Origin: Caballeronia arvi
GTDB lineage: Bacteria > Pseudomonadota > Gammaproteobacteria > Burkholderiales > Burkholderiaceae
Reading direction: 5' to 3'
Assembly (NCBI RefSeq): GCF_001544695.2
Contig: NZ_FCOM02000001.1
Location: forward strand, 186,001-250,000
Length of the DNA stretch: 64,000 nucleotides
Shown here: positions 17,945 to 27,266 of the stretch, in pieces
Numbering within the stretch: position 1 is the first letter of the stretch
How the letters are laid out: the number at the start of each line of letters is the position of its first letter
Notes under the pieces: generated by a model
The model's input: the letters and a program-made list of their open reading frames with translations, nothing else
Database searches by the model: none
What the model was told of the DNA's origin: nothing
Translations under genes and position numbers: made by a program

Positions 17945-18288
17945 CGCTTCGCCCGTTTTTCCGACGAGACACGCGCGGCTCCCGCCACTGCGAACGATCC
18001 CGCGCCGTCTCGCTGACGCACCGATGCAGGACGTTACCTGCAATCAAACCGCGCTATTCCCGTTATATGTGACAGACGCACGCGGTCCTGACCGCGCGCT
18101 TTCGCAAGCTTGCTTTCAAATCGCCTAATCTGACAACGACGCCATATTCGCGTCACATTGTCGTTGGCACCCCGCCACTACCATAGCGACACCGATGGCG
18201 CACCGCGCGGCTCGCGCCGTCATTGCATCTCGCGCGCCGCACTCGCATCTTTCGCGACGCCCTTCCCCAGCATCTTCCGAACGACTCA
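17945..18288. other. Upstream region of the RND operon, with an inverted repeat
   Basis: About 340 bases without a gene. It contains the inverted repeat CAACGAC (18134-18140) / GTCGTTG (18160-18166) with 19 bases between, roughly 120 bases before the permease ATG. This could be the operator of the response regulator encoded at the end of the operon, but one site alone does not prove it. Confidence 0.4.
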
Positions 18289-21200
18289 ATGTGGATAGTC
18301 AACGTTGCCCTCAAGCGGCCATACACGTTCATCGTGATGGCCATCATGATTCTGCTGGCAACGCCCTTCGTCCTCGTGACGACGCCGGTGGACGTACTGC
18401 CTGAAATCGATATTCCCGTCGTCAGCATCATCTGGAACTACACGGGCCTCTCCGCGCAGGACATGGCCAACCGCATCACGTCGGTCAACGAGCGCAGCCT
18501 CACGACCACGGTGAACAACATCGAGCACATCGAGTCGCAATCGCTGCAAGGCATCGCGATCATCAAGCTCTTTCTGCAGCCCACCGCGAACATTCAGACC
18601 GCGATCGCGCAGACCGTCGCGGTCGAGCAGGCGCAGTTGAAGCAGATGCCGCCAGGCGCGACGCCCCCGCTCGTCATCAGCTATTCAGCATCGAGCATTC
18701 CGGTGATTCAATTGGGCCTGTCGAGCCCGAAGCAGTCCGAGCAGGATCTGAACGACACCGCGCTCAACTTCCTGCGCCCGCAACTCGTGACGATTCCCGG
18801 CGCGGCCGTGCCCTATCCCTATGGCGGCAAGACGCGCCTCATATCCGTCGATCTCGATACGCGCGCGCTGCTCGCCAAGGGCCTCACGCCGACGGATGTC
18901 GTGCAGGCCGTCAACGCACAGAACCTGATTCTGCCGACGGGCACCGCGAAGATCGGCCCGAAGGAATACACGATCAACATGAACGGCTCGCCCGCGACCG
19001 TCGCGGGCCTGAACGACATTCCTGTGCGCACGATCAACGGCGCGACCACCTATCTGCGTGAAGTCGCACACGTGCGCGACGGCTTCTCGCCGCAAACCAA
19101 TATCGTGCGGCAGGACGGAAGGCGCGGCGTGCTGATTTCGGTATTGAAGAACGGCAATGCGTCGACGCTTTCCATCGTCAACACCTTGCACGATCTCTTG
19201 CCGCAAGCGCGTGCGTCGTTACCGCCCGATCTGAAGATCAGCGCGCTCTTCGATCAGTCCGTGTTCGTGAAAGCGGCGGTGCAAGGCGTGGTGCGTGAAG
19301 CGCTCATTGCCGCCGCGCTCACCGCCGCGATGATCCTGCTCTTTCTCGGCAACTGGCGCAGCACGTGCATCATCGCGATCTCGATTCCGCTCTCGATACT
19401 CTCGTCGCTGATCGTGCTGCATGCGCTCGGGCAGACCATCAACATCATGACGCTCGGCGGCCTCGCGCTCGCGGTGGGCATTCTCGTCGACGATGCCACG
19501 GTGACGATCGAGAACATCGAACGGCATCTGCACATGGGCACGAATCTGCACGACGCGATTCTCGAAGGCGCCGGTGAAATCGCCGTGCCCGCGCTCGTGT
19601 CGACGCTGTGCATCTGCATCGTGTTCGTGCCGATGTTCTTTCTCACCGGCGTCGCCAAGTTCCTGTTCGTGCCGCTCGCCGAAGCCGTCGTGTTCGCGAT
19701 GCTCGCGTCATACATCCTGTCGCGCACGCTCGTGCCGACGCTCGCGATGCTCTTGATGGGCCACGCGCACGCGCCCGATGCGAAGGCGAAGCCGAATCTC
19801 TTCATGCGGCTGCATCGCCGCTTCGATCGCGGCTTCGAGCGCATGCGTGGTGCGTATATCGTGATTCTGTCGACGCTGCTCGTGCGCCGTCGCATGTTCG
19901 CGTCGCTGTTTCTCGGTTTCTGCCTGCTTTCCGCGGGCCTCGTGTTCGTGCTCGGCGAAGACTTCTTCCCGAGCGTCGATGCGGGCGATATCCGCATGCA
20001 CATGCGTGCGCCGACCGGCACGCGCATCGAGGAAACCGCGCGCCTCGCCGATGAAGTCGAAAAGGTCGTGCGCCAGGTCGTGCCGCAAGACGAACTCGCG
20101 ACGATCCTCGACAACCTCGGCTTGCCCTATAGCGGCATCAATCTCTCGTACAGCAACGCGGGCACGATCGGCACGCTCGACGGCGAGATTCAGGTCGCGC
20201 TCAAGGAAGATCACGCGCCGACGCAGAAGTACATCGACGAATTGCGTGCGCTCCTGCCGCGCCGCTTCCCCGGCGTCGAGTTCTTCTTTCAGCCCGCGGA
20301 TATCGTCACGCAGATCCTGAACTTCGGCCTGCCCGCAGCCATCGACGTGCAGATTCAAGGGCAGAACGGCCAAGCGAACTTCGAAGCTGCGAGCAAGCTG
20401 ATGAAGCAGATCCGCATGATTCCCGGCAATGTCGATACGCACATTCAGCAGAAGCTCGACGAGCCGGCCATTGACCTGCAAATGGACCGCACGCGCCTGC
20501 AACAACTGAATCTTTCCGCGAGTAACGTCGCGCAGAACGTGCTCGTCTCGCTGTCGGGAAGCTCGCAAACCGCGCCGGGCTTCTGGTTCAATCCGCGCAA
20601 TGGCGTCGAATACAACCTCGCGGTGCAGACGCCGCAATATCAGGTTTCATCGATCGATGAACTGCTGCGCACGCCCGTATCCGCATCGCTCAACGGGCCG
20701 ACGCAACTGCTCGGCAATCTCGTGCGGCTCTCGCCGCGCACGCAGTTCGCGGTGGTCACGCACTACAACATCCGGCCCGTGATCGATCTCTTCGTGAGCG
20801 TCGAAGGACGCGATCTCGGCGGCGTCGCGCGGCAGGTGAACCATCTCGTCGATGAAGCGCGTAAGACGCTTCCGCGCGGCAGTCAGATCGTCGTGCGCGG
20901 CCAGGTCGAAACGATGCGCACGTCGTTCTTCGGTCTCGGCCTCGGCGTCGCGACGGCGATCGTGCTCGTGTATCTGCTGATCGTCGTGAACTTTCAGTCG
21001 TGGGTCGATCCGCTCATCATCGTGAGCGCATTGCCGGCCGCGCTCGCGGGCATCATCTGGATGCTGTTTCTCACCGGCACACATTTGAGCGTGCCCGCGC
21101 TCACCGGCGCCATCATGACCATGGGCGTCGCTACCGCGAACAGCATTCTGATGGTCTCGTTCGCGCGCCAGCGCCTGAATGCCGGCATGCCGCCGCTCAC

Positions 21201-21474
21201 CGCCGCGCTCGAAGCGGGCGCGAGCCGCATCCGTCCGGTTTTGATGACCGCGTTCGCGATGATCATCGGCATGGTGCCGATGGCGCTCGGCCTCGGCGAA
21301 GGCGCGGAGCAGAACGCGCCGCTCGGCCGCGCGGTGATCGGCGGCCTGCTGTTCGCCACGGTTTCCACGCTCTTTTTCGTGCCGCTCGTCTTTGCGGGCA
21401 TTCATGCACGGCTCGCACGTCGCGCGGGCCGCGAGCATCCATCGCAACACGTAGACGGCAACGGCCAACACTGA
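18289..21474 (+). CDS. RND efflux permease
   Basis: 1061 residues, the normal size of an RND pump. The ATG at MWIVNVALKRPYTFIVMAI gives the classical start in helix 1; the preceding 22 codons are Arg-rich and not used. Helix 4 carries the proton-relay aspartates in AVGILVDDATVTIEN, which resembles the HAE (drug) branch more than the heavy-metal HME branch. Two large periplasmic loops follow helices 1 and 7. It is the first gene of a tripartite operon and should export hydrophobic compounds through the partner channel. Substrate is unknown. Confidence 0.92.
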   Translation: MWIVNVALKRPYTFIVMAIMILLATPFVLVTTPVDVLPEIDIPVVSIIWNYTGLSAQDMANRITSVNERSLTTTVNNIEHIESQSLQGIAIIKLFLQPTANIQTAIAQTVAVEQAQLKQMPPGATPPLVISYSASSIPVIQLGLSSPKQSEQDLNDTALNFLRPQLVTIPGAAVPYPYGGKTRLISVDLDTRALLAKGLTPTDVVQAVNAQNLILPTGTAKIGPKEYTINMNGSPATVAGLNDIPVRTINGATTYLREVAHVRDGFSPQTNIVRQDGRRGVLISVLKNGNASTLSIVNTLHDLLPQARASLPPDLKISALFDQSVFVKAAVQGVVREALIAAALTAAMILLFLGNWRSTCIIAISIPLSILSSLIVLHALGQTINIMTLGGLALAVGILVDDATVTIENIERHLHMGTNLHDAILEGAGEIAVPALVSTLCICIVFVPMFFLTGVAKFLFVPLAEAVVFAMLASYILSRTLVPTLAMLLMGHAHAPDAKAKPNLFMRLHRRFDRGFERMRGAYIVILSTLLVRRRMFASLFLGFCLLSAGLVFVLGEDFFPSVDAGDIRMHMRAPTGTRIEETARLADEVEKVVRQVVPQDELATILDNLGLPYSGINLSYSNAGTIGTLDGEIQVALKEDHAPTQKYIDELRALLPRRFPGVEFFFQPADIVTQILNFGLPAAIDVQIQGQNGQANFEAASKLMKQIRMIPGNVDTHIQQKLDEPAIDLQMDRTRLQQLNLSASNVAQNVLVSLSGSSQTAPGFWFNPRNGVEYNLAVQTPQYQVSSIDELLRTPVSASLNGPTQLLGNLVRLSPRTQFAVVTHYNIRPVIDLFVSVEGRDLGGVARQVNHLVDEARKTLPRGSQIVVRGQVETMRTSFFGLGLGVATAIVLVYLLIVVNFQSWVDPLIIVSALPAALAGIIWMLFLTGTHLSVPALTGAIMTMGVATANSILMVSFARQRLNAGMPPLTAALEAGASRIRPVLMTAFAMIIGMVPMALGLGEGAEQNAPLGRAVIGGLLFATVSTLFFVPLVFAGIHARLARRAGREHPSQHVDGNGQH

Positions 21475-21496
21475 CTTCACAGCATTTCGAACGAAC

Positions 21497-22714
21497 ATGA
21501 CCGAAAAGAACCATGCATCGCTTGCGATTCCCGCACGCGACCCGGACGAAGGCCCCGCGCTGCCGCCGCGCCATGCGGAATGGAAACGCGCGAAGATCGC
21601 GCTCGTCATCGTGCTCGCGCTGCTCGCGATCGGCGCCGCGCGCACCGTCGTCACAGACATGATGCACAACCGCTCGATGGCCGCGAGCACGCAGCAAAAC
21701 GCGCAGCAATACGTGAATGTGGTCACGCCGACGCAAACCGACGGCGGCGGCGAAATCACCTTGCCGGGCACGTTGCGCGGTTTCGTCGAATCGCCGATCT
21801 ATGCGCGCTCGACCGGTTATTTGCTGCACTGGTATGTCGATATCGGCGCGCGCGTGAAGCAAGGCCAGTTGCTCGCCGATCTCGATACGCCCGAGATCGA
21901 TCAGGAACTCGCGCAGGCCGTCGCGCAACGCGATCAGACTGCATCGAGCCTCGGCCTCGCGAAGAGTTCGCTGCAACGCTGGCAGCAATTGCGTCAGCGC
22001 GACGCGGTCTCGCAACAGGAGCTCGATGAACGTCAGAGCACGTACAACCAGGGCGTTGCGAATCTCGCCGCCGCCGATGCCAACGTGAAGCGCCTGCGTC
22101 AGCTCGAATCGTTCAAGCGCATCGTCGCGCCGTTCGCAGGCGTCGTTACGCAGCGCAATGTGGATGTCGGCGATCTCATCGATGCGGGCAGCGGCACGAG
22201 CCGCGCGCTGTTCGCGCTCGCGCAGTCCGATCCGCTGCGCGTGTTCGTGCAGATGCCGCAGGCGTATGCGCAAAACGCGAAGGTCGGCCAGGACGTGACC
22301 GTGATGCAGGCCGAGCTGCCGGGCGAGCAGTTTCACGGCAAGATCACGCATATCTCCGGCGCGATCGACGTGCCCACGCGCTCCTTGCAGATCGAAGTGA
22401 CGTTGCCGAACGCCGACGGCCGTCTGCGTCCCGGCGCGTATGTGCAGGTCGCGTTGCCCGCCACCGCGCACGCGCGGCTGCTCGTGCCGGGCAACGCGCT
22501 GCTGTTTCGCGCGGAAGGCCCGCGTGTCGCCGTCGTCGATGCAGACGGTCGCGTGCATCTGCACAAGATCGTGATCGCGCAGGACCTCGGGCAATCGCTC
22601 GAAATCGAGAGCGGCATCGACGCGAGCGACAAGGTCATCATCAACCCGAGCGATTCGATCGCGGACGGCGATCATGTCGTCATCGCGCCGCAGCAAGGCA
22701 AGGCCGCGTCATGA
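21497..22714 (+). CDS. RND efflux membrane fusion protein
   Basis: 405 residues with one N-terminal membrane anchor (IALVIVLALLAIGAARTVV), a split lipoyl domain, a coiled-coil hairpin (DQELAQAVAQRDQTASSLGLAKSSLQRW...), and beta-barrel and membrane-proximal domains (GYLLHWYVDIGARVKQGQLLADLDTPE is the lipoyl hallmark). It bridges the inner-membrane permease and the outer-membrane factor. It starts 22 bases after the permease gene and overlaps the outer-membrane factor gene by four bases. Confidence 0.93.
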   Translation: MTEKNHASLAIPARDPDEGPALPPRHAEWKRAKIALVIVLALLAIGAARTVVTDMMHNRSMAASTQQNAQQYVNVVTPTQTDGGGEITLPGTLRGFVESPIYARSTGYLLHWYVDIGARVKQGQLLADLDTPEIDQELAQAVAQRDQTASSLGLAKSSLQRWQQLRQRDAVSQQELDERQSTYNQGVANLAAADANVKRLRQLESFKRIVAPFAGVVTQRNVDVGDLIDAGSGTSRALFALAQSDPLRVFVQMPQAYAQNAKVGQDVTVMQAELPGEQFHGKITHISGAIDVPTRSLQIEVTLPNADGRLRPGAYVQVALPATAHARLLVPGNALLFRAEGPRVAVVDADGRVHLHKIVIAQDLGQSLEIESGIDASDKVIINPSDSIADGDHVVIAPQQGKAAS

Positions 22715-24159
22715 AAGCCGCCTTTTGTATTGCGCTCGTTTCGATGCTCGCGGCCTGCACGGTCGGGCCTGATTATCATCGCCCGATGGCCGACGCGCCG
22801 CCGGACTGGAAGACGGATTCGTACTGGCGCGTCGGCGAGCCTTCGCATGCGCCGCTCGCGCTCGACTGGTGGCAAGGCTTCGGCGACGTCACGCTGAACG
22901 GCCTCGAAACGCAGGCGCTCGCGCAGAACCAGACGCTCGCTGCCGCGAGCGCGCATTACGCGCAGGCCCGCGCGACGCTCGCGCAAACATCGGCGCTCAC
23001 GCTGCCGGAAGTCGATCTCGGCGCAAATGCTTCGCGCTCGCGCATATCGAAGAACCGGCCCGTGAACAACTACGCGACGCCGAACAGCTCGACCGTGCAG
23101 AACGATCTGAAGCTCGCGCCGACCGTCGATTACGACGTCGATCTCTTCGGCCGCATTCGACGCGAAGTGGAAGCCGCGCACGCCACGGCCGACCAGTCGC
23201 GCGACGATCTCGCCAATGCGCGGCTCGTGCTCACGACCGATCTCGCGAGCGATTACTTCTCGATGCGCGAGCTCGATGCCGAAATCGACGTGCTGAACCG
23301 CTCCGTCGATTTGCAAAACAAGGCGCTCGATTACGTGAAAGCGCAGCATGATCTGGGCGCCGTGTCGGGCCTCGATGTATTGCAGCAGCAAGCCCTGCTC
23401 GATCAGACGCGCGTGCAGGCGCAACTGCTCGTGAATCAGCGCGCGCAGTTCGAGCATGCGATCGCTGCGCTCGTCGGCACGCCCGCGCCGCAATTCGCCA
23501 TCGCGCCCGCGCTGGATGACAGCCCGCTTCCGTCGATACCGCTCGGCGTGCCCAGCGACGTGCTGCAACGCAGGCCCGATGTCGCCTCGGCCGAGCGCGC
23601 GATGGCGGCGGCCAACGCGCAGATCGGCGTCGCCCGCGCGGCGTTCTTCCCGAGCGTCACGCTGAACGGCACGATCGGATGGGAAAGCACTGCGTTTTCC
23701 AGCCTGATTTCCGCGCCGAGCCTTTTGTGGACCATCGGCACGATGGCGAGCCAGGTCGTGTTCGATGGCGGGCGTCGCGCGGCCGGCGTCGATTTCGCCA
23801 ACGAAGGTTATGTCGCGGCGGTCGCGAATTATCGGCAAACCGTGCTCGGCGCATTTCAGCAAGTGCAGGACGGTATCGTCGGATTGTCGGTGCTGGATGG
23901 CGCGGCGAAGCAATCGCATGCGGCCGTGGTCGATGCGCAACGATTGCTGTCGCTCGCGAACGATCGTTATTCGGGCGGGCTCGTCGCGTATCTCGACGTC
24001 ATCACCGCACAGCAGCAATTGCTCACGAGTCAGCGTCAGGATGTGCAGATTCGCGGCCAGCAGCGCACGACATCGGTGGCGCTCGTGAAGGCGTTGGGCG
24101 GAGGATGGACTACGAATGACGCGCAAGAAGTTGCGAATGCAACGCAGCAAAGTCAGTAG
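22711..24159 (+). CDS. RND efflux outer-membrane lipoprotein (NodT/OprM family)
   Basis: 482 residues. The lipobox LAAC puts the lipidated cysteine at residue 16 (MKAAFCIALVSMLAACTVGPDYHRP). Two repeated OEP segments of long helices and strands follow, with the usual VVDAQRLLSLANDRYSGGLVAYLDV near the C-terminus. It forms the TolC-like channel of the pump. ATGA overlap with the fusion protein gene indicates coupled translation. Confidence 0.93.
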   Translation: MKAAFCIALVSMLAACTVGPDYHRPMADAPPDWKTDSYWRVGEPSHAPLALDWWQGFGDVTLNGLETQALAQNQTLAAASAHYAQARATLAQTSALTLPEVDLGANASRSRISKNRPVNNYATPNSSTVQNDLKLAPTVDYDVDLFGRIRREVEAAHATADQSRDDLANARLVLTTDLASDYFSMRELDAEIDVLNRSVDLQNKALDYVKAQHDLGAVSGLDVLQQQALLDQTRVQAQLLVNQRAQFEHAIAALVGTPAPQFAIAPALDDSPLPSIPLGVPSDVLQRRPDVASAERAMAAANAQIGVARAAFFPSVTLNGTIGWESTAFSSLISAPSLLWTIGTMASQVVFDGGRRAAGVDFANEGYVAAVANYRQTVLGAFQQVQDGIVGLSVLDGAAKQSHAAVVDAQRLLSLANDRYSGGLVAYLDVITAQQQLLTSQRQDVQIRGQQRTTSVALVKALGGGWTTNDAQEVANATQQSQ

Positions 24160-24270
24160 AAACGTAAGCGACCAAAGTAAGCACGAAAACAAGCACGAAG
24201 CCCACGAGGCTCGTATAGTTATCGTTGAACAACACGGTAAGCACACACTGAACGCACACAGGTGCCAGGC

Positions 24271-24984
24271 ATGAAAGTCCTGATAGTCGAAGACGAACAC
24301 AAGGTTGTGGATTACCTGCGCTCGGGGTTGACCGAGCAAGGCTGGGTCGTCGATGTCGCGATGGACGGCGAGGAAGGCACGCATCTCGCCATCGAATACG
24401 ACTACGACGTGATCGTGCTCGACGTGATGCTGCCGCGACGCGACGGATTCGCGGTGCTGAAGGCGTTGCGCATGCAGAAGTCGACGCCCGTCATCATGCT
24501 GACCGCGCGCGATCACATCAACGATCGCGTGCGCGGCTTGCGCGAAGGCGCGGACGACTATCTGACCAAGCCCTTCTCGTTCCTCGAACTCGTCGAGCGG
24601 CTGCATGCGCTCGCACGCCGCACGCGCGCGCAGGAATCCACGCTCATTTCCGTCGGTGATTTGTATGTCGATCTGATCGGCCGCCGTGCGACGCGCGATG
24701 GCGTGCGGCTCGATCTCACCGCGAAAGAGTTTCAGTTGCTCTCGGTGCTCGCGCGCCGTCACGGCGACATTCTGTCGAAGACCGCGATCACCGAGCTCGT
24801 GTGGGAAGTCGATTTCGAAAGCCACACGAACGTCGTCGAAACGGCGATCAAACGTCTGCGCGCAAAACTCGACGGACCATTCCGCACGAAACTGCTGCAC
24901 ACCGTGCGCGGCATGGGCTATGTGCTCGAAGTGCGCGAAGCCCGCGACACGCGCGAAACAAGGGAAGACGCGAGACCATCATGA
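24271..24984 (+). CDS. OmpR-family response regulator of the RND pump
   Basis: 237 residues from the ATG at 24271 (a GTG nine bases upstream is possible). Receiver with D51 in VIVLDVMLP, T in MLTARD and K in LTKPFSF; C-terminal winged helix (LTAKEFQLLSVLARRHGDILSKTAI). It resembles CopR/IrlR regulators that answer to metals or cell-envelope stress. The gene lies about 100 bases after the outer-membrane factor and overlaps the kinase gene by four bases, so it probably controls the pump operon. Confidence 0.9.
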   Translation: MKVLIVEDEHKVVDYLRSGLTEQGWVVDVAMDGEEGTHLAIEYDYDVIVLDVMLPRRDGFAVLKALRMQKSTPVIMLTARDHINDRVRGLREGADDYLTKPFSFLELVERLHALARRTRAQESTLISVGDLYVDLIGRRATRDGVRLDLTAKEFQLLSVLARRHGDILSKTAITELVWEVDFESHTNVVETAIKRLRAKLDGPFRTKLLHTVRGMGYVLEVREARDTRETREDARPS

Positions 24985-26462
24985 ACACGCAGTGGGCATC
25001 GCCGGCGCGTGAGCCGCTCGAACCGCGCACGCAGCGCTCCATCTCGCGGCGTCTCGCCGTGATGTTCGCGCTCGTCGCGCTGTTCGTGTTTTCGCTCGTC
25101 GGCTCCGGGCTTTTTCTCGTGTTGCGCGTGCAACTGGAGCAGCACTTGCGCGACTCGCTCGACAATCGCGCGGAGGTTGCACGGCTCATCGTCACGCACG
25201 TATCGAATCCCGACAAATGGAAGATCGCGAAAGAGAAGCTCGCGGACATCACGCCGCGCGACGGCTCCACGCTCTTCGCGGTCTCCAGCAACGATCCGCG
25301 CTTCGAATACGGTGCGCCGCCCGAGGGCCGCGTCGTCAAGCGCGTGCTGGGCGGCTATGAGCGCTTTCGCCCGAAAGACCGCGCCTACGACATGCTGATG
25401 ACCACGCTGACGATCCCGCCCAACGCGGACCGTCCGCCCTTGCAGCTCTTCGTCGCAATCGACTGCTCACCCAACGTCCACACGATGCGTGCTTTCGGTC
25501 TCGCGCTCGCCGCATTCATGGCGCTGTCGACCATCGCCGTCCTGCTGCTGAGCTATTCGGTCGCGCGTCTCGGTCTCGCGCCGCTCACGCGGCTCACACG
25601 CGATGCATCGAAACTGAGCCCGACCAATCGCTCGCAACGCCTCAACACGCGCGCGCTGCCGATGGAGCTGGAAGATCTCGCGAAGTCCTTCAATGGCGCA
25701 CTGGAGCGTCTCGATCACGCCTACGGCCGGCTCGAATCCTTCAACGCCGATGTCGCGCACGAGCTGCGCACGCCGGTCACGATTTTGATCGGTCAGACGG
25801 AAGTCGCATTGACGCGCGATCGCTCGATCGAAGAGCTGCGTCATACGCTGCAATCGAATCTCGAAGAGTTCGAGCGCGTGCGCGCGATCATCAACGACAT
25901 GCTGTTTCTCGCGCGCGCCGATCAGGGCGAGCGCGCGACGGGGCTCGTCGAGGTTTCGCTCGCGGCGGAAGTCAATCGCACACTGGAGTTTCTCGAGATT
26001 CCGCTGGAGGAAGCGCAAGTCGGCGCGACGGCGAGCGGCGACGCGCGCGCCTTCGTCAACACGTCGCTGTTCGGACGCGCGCTGACCAATCTCGTGATGA
26101 ATGCGATTCAGCATTGCGCGCCCGGCGCGACGATCGCCGTATCGATCACGCGGGAGCATGGACGCGTGCGCATCGCGGTTGCCAATCCGGGCGAGCCGAT
26201 TCAGCCGCATGTGATGGCGCATCTCTTCGACCGCTTCTATCGCGCGGAAAGCTCACGTACGAACAGCCGCGAGAATCATGGCCTCGGGCTCGCCATCGTC
26301 AAGGCGGTGGCGGAGATGCATCGCGGCACGGTGTCCGCGACGAGCGCGAACGGCATCAACACGTTCTCGTTCTCGGTCGCCCGTTTCGGCAGCGAGACGC
26401 GGCCGGAGAGTGTCGCCTTGCCGGTGCCGCCGGTCGTCGAAACGAAATCCGCCGCGACGTGA
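24981..26462 (+). CDS. Heavy-metal-type sensor histidine kinase
   Basis: 493 residues: N-terminal membrane helix (LAVMFALVALFVFSLVGSGLFLV), a periplasmic sensor of about 150 residues, a second membrane helix (LALAAFMALSTIAVLLLSYSVA), a HAMP domain, a HisKA box with H260 in FNADVAHELRTPVTIL, and an ATPase domain (NLVMNAIQH, NHGLGLAIVKAVAEMH). The layout matches the CusS/IrlS family. It is the partner of the regulator upstream. The ATG at 24981 overlaps the regulator stop; longer frames upstream are shadows. Confidence 0.9.
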   Translation: MNTQWASPAREPLEPRTQRSISRRLAVMFALVALFVFSLVGSGLFLVLRVQLEQHLRDSLDNRAEVARLIVTHVSNPDKWKIAKEKLADITPRDGSTLFAVSSNDPRFEYGAPPEGRVVKRVLGGYERFRPKDRAYDMLMTTLTIPPNADRPPLQLFVAIDCSPNVHTMRAFGLALAAFMALSTIAVLLLSYSVARLGLAPLTRLTRDASKLSPTNRSQRLNTRALPMELEDLAKSFNGALERLDHAYGRLESFNADVAHELRTPVTILIGQTEVALTRDRSIEELRHTLQSNLEEFERVRAIINDMLFLARADQGERATGLVEVSLAAEVNRTLEFLEIPLEEAQVGATASGDARAFVNTSLFGRALTNLVMNAIQHCAPGATIAVSITREHGRVRIAVANPGEPIQPHVMAHLFDRFYRAESSRTNSRENHGLGLAIVKAVAEMHRGTVSATSANGINTFSFSVARFGSETRPESVALPVPPVVETKSAAT

Positions 26463-26472
26463 TGCGCATGCG

Positions 26473-27099
26473 TCACTGACAGAAATATTCGTCCGATGCC
26501 GCGACCGGCGCGTCTGCCGTCGCCGGCTTGAAATGACTGTACTTGCGATACGTCTTGCCGTTCACCGTCACGGATTCGGCGGCTTCCGTCTCGCCGTTGG
26601 CCGATGCAATCGCGCTGCTGTGCGCGTCGACGTTGCCGTTGCTCCAACTGCTCGCGCGTGCATACGAACCGCCTTTCGACGTGTCGGTCTTGCTTTGCAC
26701 GGAGATGCTATTCGTGACCGGATTGCCGAAGCTCTTCGTATCGATCGACGATTTCGGCGGCTGATAGCCCCACTTCGACGTGAGCGTGCTCATGTCGATC
26801 TCCTGCGGCTTCCATCCGATGATCTTCGTGCCGATTGTGAGCGGCGACAGTTCCACCGCGACGATCTTCGTGCCGCGTCGCGCGACGAGCAGGCACTTGC
26901 CGCCCGAAGTCTGCAACGGCACATAACCGGTCGAAGGCAAGAGCGCGAGCGCCTGCGCATCGGGCATCGCCTGCAGGCCCGCAGGATTCGCGGCCCAGAT
27001 CAGACCGGCGCTCACGTCGGCGTGCGCGCGCATCGGCGTCATCGAGACCATTGCAGCCGCTGCGAGCGCGATGGCCGCTGTTTTCTTCTGACTCTTCAT
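26473..27099 (-). CDS. Exported protein of unknown function, cluster member 4
   Basis: 208 residues from the ATG at 27099, which has GAGGCAGG upstream. A signal peptide is clear (MKSQKKTAAIALAAAAMVSMTPMRAHA). The first mature half looks globular (LLPSTGYVPLQTSGGKCLLVARRGTKIVAVELSP); the second half is Ser/Thr/Asn-rich (NSISVQSKTDTSKGGSYARASSW) and ends EYFCQ, with a cysteine that could pair with the one in GGKCLLV. I do not recognise the family. It is last in a group of four exported proteins on this strand, separated from the next by a hairpin, and converges with the sensor kinase gene 10 bases away. Confidence 0.75.
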   Translation of the reverse strand: MKSQKKTAAIALAAAAMVSMTPMRAHADVSAGLIWAANPAGLQAMPDAQALALLPSTGYVPLQTSGGKCLLVARRGTKIVAVELSPLTIGTKIIGWKPQEIDMSTLTSKWGYQPPKSSIDTKSFGNPVTNSISVQSKTDTSKGGSYARASSWSNGNVDAHSSAIASANGETEAAESVTVNGKTYRKYSHFKPATADAPVAASDEYFCQ

Positions 27100-27194
27100 C
27101 GCCTGCCTCGTGCAAAAAATCAAGCGGGACATCAAGCGGGAAAACGAGGGTTGACTCTCCGGGACCAGTCTTTCAGAGCCAACCCTTGAAAGGG

Positions 27195-27225
27195 AGAGAC
27201 GGCCTGATTACTCAGGCGCGTCTCT
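27195..27225 (-). terminator. Hairpin after the 337-residue exported protein gene
   Basis: Stem AGAGACG / CGTCTCT extended by CCTG / CAGG with the six-base loop region ATTACT, 42 bases after the stop on the minus strand, followed by CCCTTTC. It probably terminates the upstream unit before the 208-residue gene. Confidence 0.6.
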
Positions 27226-27266
27226 TCTGCTCCAAGGCGTCATGCTGCCATTGGATGTACCGCACC

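Noticed and set aside
22672..24900. A 742-codon antisense frame over the outer-membrane factor and response regulator
   Set aside because: Shadow frame; the sense strand has a lipobox, OEP repeats and receiver motifs.
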